From positions 186,001 through 250,000 of the forward strand of contig VZSF01008847.1 in NCBI GenBank assembly GCA_013398295.1: a DNA stretch of 64,000 nucleotides, written 5' to 3'. Position 1 is the stretch's first letter, and each line of letters starts with the position of its first letter. The notes under the pieces were generated by a model. The model was not told where the DNA came from. It was given only the letters and a program-made list of their open reading frames with translations, and did not search any database. The position numbers and the translations under genes are program-made. Positions 50,601-62,600 of the stretch are shown one piece after another. This stretch comes from Chionis minor (taxonomy: Eukaryota > Chordata > Aves > Charadriiformes > Chionididae).

Positions 50601-53600
50601 ATTTGTACCTACGTTCAGTAACTGCTAAGTAGAGAAAGACACTGACAACCTGGTTTTCAGGGCCAGGAGAGTCAGGCACTGAGAAGTGAGGAAGCAACGG
50701 AAGAAGCTGCTTTCAAACTCTCAGATTGCTGAGATCCCAGGGCTATTTCACTCTGTAAGAAGATGAAGCTCTTGTCAATGAAAAGCAAACAGACAAAGGG
50801 ACAGGGGCAGCATTGAAAGATTAAACTTAATGAAGTCTTTTGTGGGTGGGGATGCTGGGCTAAAGGAGCACTCTGGGTGGGGAGTCGGAAGTAGCTCCAT
50901 TCCTGGTTTTGGCATCTGACTCACAGCCTTGCACAAACCTCTTAAACTGCCTCCATAATTCCTTTGCCTGCAAGAGACAATTGTGCTCTTTGGGATCAAG
51001 GTGTTACCCAAAGCCTTGTTAACATTCCATGCTCACTGCAGCATACGATAGTGGGTGTATATACACTAAGTGTTTGGACACAACTGACCTATATGTTAAA
51101 CTACTTAACAGACACCTTTGGCCACCTTCTTTTGTCCTTTACTCACGCATTCACCTCAGCTGATTCCTTCTAACATTCCAACCCCCTGTGCAACTCCTAA
51201 CACCAGACATTAAAAATAGCCCAGGTAAACAAATGTATCCCTCGTCCTTCTTTCATTACAATGTACAGCTGGAGAAAAATCAAGTTTTGGATTAAGAATG
51301 AGTTAAGGCCTCTTTTTTCATGAGTAATTGGAAATAGAAACAACTGTTTAAAACCACAGGACAAAGCATCTGCTTCCTGTTGTAATAAGGGCTTTGATTT
51401 GTGTGATCTTTTGGGAAAAGGCAACAGGAAGAGTTGCAATAGCATATAAGATACAATTCCTGCCCTCTGACTGCTGTTCTGCTGGATAGACAATGAAGGA
51501 AAGCTTGACTTTGTTCATAGAGTAGGATGAAAGTCATCCTTGGGTGTTCTCAAGACCAGACTGGATAAAGTCTTGAGCAACCTGGTTTGACCAAAAACTG
51601 ACTCTGCTTTGAGCAGGACATTGGATTATGATGTCCTGAGGTCCCTTGAAACCTGAAATATTCTAGGATCCTATGATCTTAGGACAAAACAATAAAGAAT
51701 ATCAAAATATAAGTGTTTTCAAAAACTTTCAGTCTTGATTCCTACATATCTTTCTCTGGAAAACGTTTAGTAACTCTAGCATATAGGTCTGGTATGCTAC
51801 AAAGATTTCGCAAATGCTCACCTGGGTGACACATAAGCTCCATTTTCTTTGCTAGAAACACACATGGAGGAAAAAAGCCAGCTTTTATACTTCAGAAATA
51901 AATATTACAAACCATATCAGAGAGTCCCTAGATCAAGTCCTGAAACTGCACTAAGAATCTTGAGTTCTTTCCTCTGCAGTTCCTGCTGAACTGACCACAG
52001 TGAAACTCAGAATAAAAAAGAGAAAGGGTGAAAACAAGAATAGTAACAAAAGACCTAAGTAGTAAGCATTGTAAATAAGTATATTGTTATGGGTTGGATT
52101 AAATTGCTGAGGCTAATGTGCATAGTTGTTTCCCTCCGCTTAAGGAGGTTGTAAGAACTCATTGTCTTTGTGAAACAGACAATTAAAATAAAGGTGACCT
52201 CTAAAGTTAAAGCACAGGCACAAGTTTCCACCTAGGACAAAGCCTACTTAGGAATCAGAAGGATGTGGGTGGAGAGGCTTTGCTGGCATTGCTTTAAAGG
52301 GAGGTGTGTCCATGAGAGAAGCAGAACATGACAGGTCAATGTGAGCAGCAGTGCCAGGGCCCCGGAAAAGTCTGTACTGGTCGTAGCTATGGGGGTTTTA
52401 TTGTCCTAAGAGAGCCTGAAAAATTATTTTGGGGTCTCTGTACATTCTTGTTTCTAAATAGAACAGTATCTTAGATAGTAAGAGAATACAATGATGAAAT
52501 ATCTGAATAACCTAGTGGAATTTTGTCTGTCTTGGGATCAATATCTTACTTTTTTAAAAGTGTCATTATTTTAGATACTCATGTGTTGAGTAGATGACAG
52601 ATCACCATCTGTGACATCTCTGTGAGAGAGGGAAATGTCATTAACTATGTTTTACAGGGACACCACTAAGATAAAAAGCTGGGATAACTGACTGACATTT
52701 AAAACATAAGGCAGGTAACCAGATTTAATTTAAAAAATAATCAAATACTAACACAGCAAAACAAACAATAGAATGGAGAGGAACAGTTGCTGTGTCCGGT
52801 CATGTACGTGGAAGGAGATCTTTTGGGTCAGGTCTTGTGAGAAGGCACAGAGTGAAGACGGGGGCCCCATCTCCTCACATGCTGATGTAAATAGATATTT
52901 CTAGGGTTGCGGCTTGAGAGGGAGAACAGAGGAAAATCATGTTCCTCGGACTAACTGTGAATGGAATAATTAATCATGCCGTTTCCAATATTCTAAGAAA
53001 TTTTCTTTAGTCGGGACAAGAGTTTAAAACCCAGCAATGCTGCAACCACTCAACTGATCCTTGCATAGAAGATCTGTTCTTGCCAATTTCACTGGTGGTA
53101 CTGGATGGCACTGTAACTCATCCCAGCTTGACGTTGTCACATACAGCTACAGAAGAAAGGCAACATTACCAGATCTCACTCTATGTGTCCTACCTCTACA
53201 TGCTTCCAGTTGTCCTGTCAGGACTTTGCGAATCTCTGAAATCCAGGTGTTTTTCAGCTCAACAGAAGATGCCTAAGAACACAAGAGGAAAAGGCAAAGC
53301 AGACCTAGTTAAAGCTTGCTTCAATCACTTGGCTGCCCTGACCTACATTTGCTTTCGATTTTCCCAAGGTATGAAATGCTGTGGTCAGCTTTGGGCAAGG
53401 CAGAAGATGCTCATCAAGATGGATTTTCCATCTTGAGATCATTTACCAATTCCAATCATGGAACTGAGATCATTTACCATGAATCTAAAGTCCGGTCCTT
53501 GCTTTTCTGTCCAGCATTCCAAGTAATTTTCCTCTACTTTGTTTCCACTTTTACCCCAAATCAGGACCATTTTCACAATGATAAATTGGTAATTTGAGTG

Positions 53601-56600
53601 CCAACACAACAATGAAGCTTTCAATGGCTATTGTTTCTTGAATGTACAGGACAGTGGAAGTCATGAAACTGAAAATTTTCTTAAAAACGATTCAATTAAA
53701 AAGAAGTACAGTCCCTGGGGAAAAAAAGGATTGTTGTTACCTGAATGATATAGACTTCTTCTCTGCCATTATACCAGATCTCAAACTTCTTGTTATCCCC
53801 TTTTACATTTTCTGTAATGCCCACAGTGCTCATCTGTTCCAAAACAGAAAAGAAGAAATTGGAATCTGGAAAGTGTCAATAGTCTTTAAACTCTTTATCC
53901 TCTGAGAAGCATTTTTAAAAGGCTACATTCACTTTCGTACCTTAGGGAGTCATTAAAAGTAAAATACAGAACATGTTATTTCTCAACATCTAATTTATCA
54001 TTCATCTTTTTGATAAAGTGCTCAAAAGTAACACAGGCTAATGTCTGATCGTGAGTTTATCCTCTGCTTTTTTTGCTTGAGCTGTGGGTCAGTTTTCAAC
54101 CCTGTTCTTGCTTTTGTCCACCTATACAAATTTTCAATTTGAGGAAGATGGTATTTTCAACTTCCCATCACTGACCTGTTGAGGTGGGAGAGGAAGAGGC
54201 ACGGAACAGGGCTTTGTGAGATTTAACAACTCATCTGCAAATCCAGACAACACCAAAAAAAATCTATATAGTTTCAGGAAAATTATAAAAAGAGGTGCTA
54301 AGTGCCTAACTAGGCAAGATTAACAAGGAACTGAAGAAAGTAATCGTAGATTTCTTAAATGATAGATTTTTAACCATAATTTTGAAATCCAGCCACTACT
54401 ATACTTCCCAGCTTCCCATCTTCTCCCTTTATTTGTTCATCCCCCTTGTTCTGATTTGCCTCAGCGTTACATTTGAAGATTTAAACATGTCTGACTGTGT
54501 CATCATTCCTGCTATGTCCACAGAAAGAAACTTCAAAGGTTTACATGAACTGGTCCACTCCTTGAACCAGGCTCTATTACAATTCCTCTCTGGTTACTCT
54601 GTAATAAGTTTGCAGTGTTACACTTGATGACCCATGTTAGCTGTCTGCAGTCACAAGTGTCACACCAATATGCTTAAAGGGAAAATGTGGCCTACTTCTG
54701 AAGCTAATCTCAACAGAAACTGTCCCGAGTCATATCTGGAAATGTCACTTTTGCAAATAAAAGGGCACTTCTGCTGCACTGTGATTCATCTTTAGCTATT
54801 ATTGTCACAAAATATATCTGCTCAACTCATGGTAATAGTCAAATTCACAGGAAAATTCAACATGGAGGATGCTTATAGGCAGAACAATGAGAGATGCAGG
54901 TCAACTCCATCTTGCTTCTCTTTATGGGATGCTGGGCAAGAACACACAAGGTGCCTGTTTGTATCGAGTTGCAAAACCAAGGTCCACATCTGGAGTTGCA
55001 GGACATATTGCTGGGTCTGTCTCCAGATCAAATCCAAATGGGAGCTTTCACTTACTCGGGGGTGCAAGATAGCTCCAGATATGTGTACGTTCAAGTCTCC
55101 ACATGGAAATATATTCGTATTGTGAGAACACCAGATTTATTTCTCTCTCCCTACCATTACCACATTTGTTACCTTTAATGAATTTTTAAAGCTGTATGAA
55201 GCTGTCTTCTCATGGCCATCTGTGTTTTCCTCCCGTTTCTTGCAGAAAAGTAGCATCTTTGTATAGAGGAAGAGGTGTCTCTGCATTGGTTTGAATCTAG
55301 CCAAGTCCTTCACCTTGTTGTGCCCCTTCTTGTGGTCAGTCCACACGTTGAAGGAACCTTGCATCAACAGCTTGCCAAGCTCACTGACATCCCCCTAGCA
55401 AGCAAGGAAAAGAGACAGCCTACGTCATGTTCAAACTAGGGTAATCCCAGTCACAGTTCTTTCCCCTACTGGTATTTAAACTTCCAGGCAGAGGCATGTG
55501 CCTAGACATCCTTGTGCTGGAAAGTGGACATGTTACAGCTGGAATCTCATCTGCACGTGTCTCTTTGCTAAACCTCTGTTGTTTCTTCATCTAACCATTA
55601 ACCCATTGTTTTCCACGTCCATAATTCCCAGTTCATCTCCCCATTCAAAGTTAGTGTCTACGGTCTGTCTCAGGATGTCTTGGGATCTGACACACAGGCT
55701 GACCCCTCTGATGGCCTCAGAGGAAGCATTTTGTGATAAGAACTGGGTTTCAGGACTCCTGAATCCAAGGCGGTACAAAGGCCCGGTGCAGTCCAGATAT
55801 CCAAGCCTTGGCTCTGAAAGATATAGTTTCAGTTTCTGCTCTGCTATGAGTTGCTTCTATCTCTGTGCAAAACCTTGAAAGACATTTAGATGTCTGAAGA
55901 TACAGATTGGTGCCTACAGGTATGTAGGTGTGTGATTCCCTCAAATTGCAAAATAGTCTTTAAAAGCTTTGTCAATAGTTTCTCAGCTCACCATCTGCAA
56001 ACTATGCAATGCTGCACAGCCTTGGGCAAAGAAGGAATAAATACACCAAGAAGCCATAAAAGCACCTGAGGGAGAATGAAACTAAGCAGGAACTAGACCT
56101 TTCTAAGCTAAAGCCATTGTCTGAGGACCACCGATGGGTAAACACTTCAACTGATATAAATATTTGGCTCACATGCCACCCACACAAGCATTTATAGCAC
56201 AGTTCACTATTATAGAGCATAGCAATGTGTGGACAGAGGACATAGCAACATTTATATGGGAATAGACGTCAACAAATAATGATAAACATAATTATCCTCA
56301 CAGCCAGTTTTTCTAGGAGTGCTTTGTATAATAGGTTGCGGGAATAAGCCCAGTGCGTTATTAACATACTTGTTTTCAACATTTGTATGTTCTGTTGGTT
56401 AGAAGGTGAAGATGTGGGCTCCAAGTGGGAATGTCTGATTTCTTAAACTATGGATTGCAACCTGTTCTTACAGACAAACTACTCAGGCCAGACTGTATAT
56501 AAACGTTAGGAAACATCTCTAAAACTTCTGCTCTCCAAGCTTTACTCTACTTTTTTTTTTTTGTGGCTTTGCCTAAAACTAAAATAAATAAAAAAGAAAC

Positions 56601-59600
56601 CAAAAGAACCCCAAGTTTACACGTTAGCAATTTCTTACACAAGAGTGCAGCTCCTCAAGTCTGCATGAGCACAGGTCCAAGAAGCAGAATATCCTACGCC
56701 ATTAGAAACATTCATCAGCTGCCACAAAACCTGCTTTTCTGCTGCCATAATATCCTTCTCTGAAAGACATTCTAGCCAAGTATTTCTAGCATGCCTGTGT
56801 GGGAAAGACTCCACAAGATGGGGTGTGGTTTCCTGAGCTATAGGAGATGTTTATTTGGCATCACAACTGAGCACCTGGGACAGGTGGAACGGGGAGAAGA
56901 AATTATTGGGTTCATCCTCTTTCACCCCATTTAATAATCATGTAACAAACCATCTCAGGAATGCTGTCAGCATAGGGCTGCGTAGCAGCCACATTCCACT
57001 TTGTCACGTCTTTTGGTTCAGCTAACAAAGCACAGGCAAACAAATCCAGTCCTTGGAGCTACTACCTGGCATTTCATGGAAGGCTGACAAATTCAAAAGT
57101 AGAAGCTGAAAAGGAGCAGGAATGGTCTGATGAATTCCTGAGCACAAAACTACTTTGAGATTTAAAAGTAAGGAATAGGCAAAAGGGTGACCTCAACATC
57201 TGGATAGATCCCCTCTGCTCAGGATAATATGTTACCTTCCTTGGAGAAGCTTTTCTGCCCATCCCTTACAGAACTGTTTAAATTTTTTTTTTTTTTTTTT
57301 GTAAAATTACTGTAACGACATACATTTAAACTGGGAAACACAGGAGGAAAGCTACCTTTCTGTTTGGGGATGAATCAGAAACAGTGGAAATTGGGGAAGT
57401 AAAACATGTGCTGTTTCATGAGTTTCCCACGCCTCTGTTGACTGGTTCAAGTCTGCAATAACAATATCCAAGCTTCAAAGGGTCTTTCCAAAATGAATCT
57501 CTGAGGCACTCAGAATTAGCCATAACCAGAACGGTTTAGAGAAGTTTTCACAAGCTATTTCTCCTGACATCTAGAAGGCTGTAAAAGATTCACTATTGAA
57601 ACCAAATGGATTTGAACCAAAAAACCCCCACACACTTTCCTGCAGGTACAAATGAAGACTTGATTGTTTCAAAAGACAAACTGTTGAAGAAGGTAACATG
57701 TTCAGCAACGTGCAAGTTACCAGTTTGTGCAGCAATTGCTGGAAACCCCAGGAGAAGACAGCAGGCTGTCACTGCAACCAGCGATTCAAAAAGTCACATC
57801 AAGCAAAATCACTCTGAGTGCTGAGAACAGAGGCACCAGGACAAAGACGTTTGTCCCTAGAAAGTACATAAAGGAAAGTCTGGAGAAACCTGCAAGCAGC
57901 AGAAATGTGTCCCAATGTTTATTTATATTGCTCCAGGAATAAGTGCTAGAAGGGAAAGTTTGTCTACTGTGATGGAAAAGTGAACACAAGCTTTGCAACT
58001 GTTTTTAAATAAGACAAAACAGCTTCCCAAGAGTAGAAAAACTAAAAGGAAAACTAACTAATAATAATAGAATACCATGTTGGAAGGGACCTCAAGGATA
58101 AAAACTCATATTCTCATTTTAATTGTAATGTACAATCCACGGTAGCATCTCCAACTGTGTACAACAGTGGATCTATGACATACAGCCGAGCACGCAGTTA
58201 AATTCATTTATAAAAGAATGTTGATAGAGGGAATTGTTTCCTCAGATGCAGATGCACTTGCACAAAGAGAACTACAGAAATTAAAACTTCTGAAGCCACT
58301 CCATCCTGCAAAACACAGAACAACTCTTCCCACCCAGACACAGTCAGTAGAGACCCCAGCAGTTTCTTGGGAAGTCACATTCTGCACAAAATACCGTTCT
58401 TCTGCTGTCCAGTCTTAACTCTGTTACTCTGATCTAATAACTCTTTGAACCCAGCTTCTCAGTACATTTTTTTTCCTTGACATTTTCACCCTGCAGCTAT
58501 TTCAAAACAGGGAACCACATCACCCTCAGGCCTCACTTCACCAGGCATGTTTCTCCTTTATGTGTCAATCACTTCCATTTCTCTCATAAGGGCCCTTTTT
58601 ATGTAGGCATGGGGAGTTCTCAGAAGTCATATGACTCCAATGGAGCTTCAGCACAGAGGTATATACGTTTGTGGCCTTTGATTTGTACTGTGGTTATTTC
58701 ATGTTTCAGATAATGAGTTTACCAGACACTGGGGTGGGTTCTATTACCCACTTTAAACATAAGCCAGATTTTCCTCCCTAAGTGCAAAAGACCTGGTTAA
58801 CACTTGAGTTGTACAGCTGCCACAAAATTTCAGCAAATTTCGTAAGTTATGTCTGTCACACTTGCTACCTGTCACCTACAAATGAGTTTTGTGTGTGATT
58901 ACCCAGGACTGCATTTGTCCCATTTCCTCCCCCCCTCCAGATGACCTGTATGCCAACATGCACTGTTCGTCACCACAACATGCCACAGAATGGCATCCTT
59001 CAAGAATGTGGCACACGCTCCTGCAAAGCGCGCCAGCCGTGGGCACCACATGATCCGTGATGAAAGGAACATCGGATGGGTCAAGATCAGAGCAAGAGCA
59101 GCGGCAAATAATACCTCATATCCTGTGATTGCTATCTGGTGCATGGAGTCATTTACTGATTTGATGATATCAAGCATTGTGGCCAGGGCTTCTTCCAATT
59201 CAGCAGTACCCTCTGAATTCTTACTGCACTTCAGCATTTCCTGGTTTAAAAAAAGAAAAAAAAAAAAAGAAAAAAGAAAACTACTTGAAAACTTCTTACA
59301 CCGGAAACCACTATAAGACAAGTGGTTCAAGACTCCCTGAAATTTCCACTGCACAGAAAAAGTAGCTATAGGGAGGGAAAAAAATAATAAAAACCCCCAA
59401 ACCAAACAGGACATTCACCAGGACTGTCATTGAGGACATATATTTTTACCTTTTGGACATTTTCAGGTTTTATGGGTTCATTTGAGATCAGACAGGACTA
59501 TTCTGACGTGCTTACAATGAAATTTTTTATGTCACAGAATTACATCCAGGGGTTTTTTTACTCCACATCTACTAGAAAAGAAAAATCAATCTTAATATGA

Positions 59601-62600
59601 TGATTTCAGGTACTAGAGAACTCACCATTTCCCTTTGCAATTTGTTCCACAAGGTACTTATTACTGCTGTTAAAAATATAAATTGATTTCTAGTCTGAAT
59701 TTGGCAGGTTTGACATTCCACTCAGCAAGTCTTAGCAATCTCTTGTCAGATAAAGAAACTTTGCGTGGGAATAAGTTACTTCCTGTGTAAATGCTTGTAG
59801 ACTTATGGTCAAATCATCTCACAAGTCTCTCTTCCTTAAATGAAATGATACTTCTTTAATCTATAAAACAGGTTTTTCAGAGGTTAATTTGGCGGCGGGG
59901 GGGAGGAATAGGCCAGATTACTATAAATCTTCCCCACCTCTTATTCTGTACCTCTGCACTACAAACTACAGATATATGTTTGCAAATTTGAAAACTGTTT
60001 TTGAAAGAGTAATTTTGAAGAACAATGCTGACCTCTTGCAAAAATTCATCAAATGTTATATTCTGCTTGAAATAAAGGAAGTTATTCCATCCTCCAACCC
60101 TTGAACAGGGAACAAGAGACAAAGTTTTGGACAAGTTAAGAAGTATGTGCCCAAAGCAAAGAAACAAACAAAACCTTTTGAGGGCTCAATTTCTGTAATC
60201 ACTTCACATACAGAGATCCTATTTAGAGTTCCAAACATTTAGGGACAATTATTTAGATAGCCCAGTACATTTCCTTACAAGGATGATTTTTCTTATTTCT
60301 ATATGTATCTTTTGCTTGAAAAGTTGTAGTCATAACTCAAGACTTAATTCTCTTCTTGTAACCAATCGTTATAACTATGCAAATCCTGAAAAACACTAAA
60401 ATCTTAATTGTAAATGAAATTAACTTTCTTGCCTCTTGCTCTTCTGCCAACAGAGGAGCCCTGAATCTGATTCAGGGGCACAGACTGTTTTCTCCCCACT
60501 GTACTGTATAGAAAGCAGTTATTGCCAGTGAGCACCCACCCGAGATCAGAATCAGACTATCTTTGCTAAAAACATCAAGGGAAGAAAAGATTAACAGATA
60601 CAAACCCACATAGGGTTGGTACAGTCTTGAGAAGACAAGAATCTCAAAGCAGCTGGAACACCCCAATACTATACCATAGAATTTGAAACCAAAGCCAATC
60701 AGGATTCCTACCACAAAACAGATGATGACTGTAACCAAAAGTAGTGAGATAACTGATTACTGTCCCTTTTAGTGACCTGAAATTTTGATGCTTGGAATCT
60801 GCATTCATTAGTCAGCTGAAAGAATAAGTTTATTGGTTGTTAATGAGACAATAGTTCCAGTGACAGAATTCCTAACAAAATAACCATTTTATTCATCATT
60901 ATGGACTCGCCCCTGCCCTATGTATCTACCAGTGGAATGAAAGAAGCATTTGGCTGGATGCAATTTTCACTTCAGAACGCAAGCTGTGAAGAAACTAAGA
61001 AATAAATTCTTGTAATAATAGCACCTTACTAAGAACTGTACAGTAAGTGAGTTTCGTTTCATTTCCTAATGCTAACCATAATGTCAACAGAAACTATGCT
61101 CCAGAAATACAACTAGAAACTAATCAAGACTCTACTAACTTTAGTAATCTTTATTATAGTAAGAATTAGACCTCTTCAGCAGGGATGGACATTGACATAG
61201 TTTTCATTCAGACATATAATTTTCAGCCACATTTTGAGTTTGGAAATTATTTAATCGAAAAATTGAGGTACTTGTGTTCCTGTAAAACAGGACTGCAAAA
61301 AGGTAGTTCTTGCAAACCCCAAAGAGCAGCAGTCTCTCCTCAAATGCTTGGGTGACCAGGGCTTAGAAGGTAAAAGAAGGATGCTACAGTACCTGTTGCA
61401 CAGTTTCTAGGATAAGGATGGATCCCTGCTCTCTGTATAGTGGGCATGCTGCTTTATATTATTAGGTAAACTGATTGAAACAAGAGGGTTGCAATAATTG
61501 TCACACAGAACTTAAAACCAGTGTGCCCATTACTCAAGGCACACAGCTTCTTAGGTGCTTGTTTGTTACCAATTTTTGACTGATTCTAATTTCCTACACT
61601 TTTAAATGATCCTGCTGCCAGGAAAAGTGCACCATCTTCACAGATCTCATAATACCTGACCAAGTAAGTGTCCCGTGCTAATATGTTGTTGTTAAGTAGA
61701 AAACTGGTTTGACCAGCTTCAACCCCAATGGCTGCAACCTGTTTTGCCTGAGAATTTTACTTCTTGATCTAATCTTGATTTTATTTACAGTCGTATTTCA
61801 AATTAAGAGTAGAATCTAGTTTACTTTTGATCTTCTAAAGACCTTGACATTTTCTGCCTTGTCACAGAATAGTTTCAAGAAACAGAACCAAATTTATTTC
61901 TGTAATACATTGGTGTAAATCTACTGGAATCAGTGAAGCTGCATTTTTGTTAATATTCCCCTGCAATATTTGGATTCTATAGTTTTGCATAAAGTCAATA
62001 AACAGGTTGCAGAAATATGGCATAAGCGAACGGCCAGCCAGATCCTCACACAGCTTAAACTGGCACAGTTTGACCAATGCCATGGTAGCTATTAGCAAAT
62101 AAAATTGCAGCCCAAAATCTTCATTGCAAATTTCATGACAGTACACAACAGTTCATTAAGTCCAGAGACTTGAGAACAGCATGTAATCCACCTTCATGAC
62201 CTTCCCATAAGGAAAGTCAGTAAATATTATTTTCAAGAACTGAGGAGATGAAGACAGAAATTTAAGTCACCATCTTCAAAAAATGTCATCGGTTTGAGAG
62301 CATATGTTTTCTGTTGCCCAGTTCAGATCAGAATTCGAAGTTTGGACCACTCACAGTTCAAACCAAATCAAGAGGGAAATTCACATATTCATCCCATAGA
62401 AAAGTTACAGTTTGTTCCTATCTGGATCTCTAAAATGGGAGGACCAAAAGGGATTGACTCCTTCTGCAAGGTTGGAATCACTACCATGGGAAAACATCAG
62501 GTTCAGAGAGCTCAAGGTTTTGTTAAACAGGGGCAGATATCAGAGACGGGCTTTAAAGCATCGGTTCCTGTTTTCAAACTGTAAGACCATATACTGATCC

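Larger units (their letters stand above)
55395..59114 (-). other. MCF2L2 intron between DH and PH exons
   Basis: A 3.7-kb intron with the CR1-like fragment near 58060 and a poly-T run at 57283-57300. No further exon is required by phase and none was recognised. Open frames at 55498-55878 (plus) and 56002-56220 (minus) have no domain. Confidence 0.65.

Noticed and set aside
50930..50990. Minus-strand exon-like piece reading AKELWRQFKRFVQ with a good acceptor and GTGAGT donor
   Set aside because: It looked like a PH C-terminal helix, but the true one (TWISEIRKVL) was found at 53194-53272 with matching phases. Inserting this piece would break the frame.
58899..59414. 171-codon minus-strand frame
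   Set aside because: Only its middle (59115-59240) is real: it is the MCF2L2 DH exon read into the introns on both sides.
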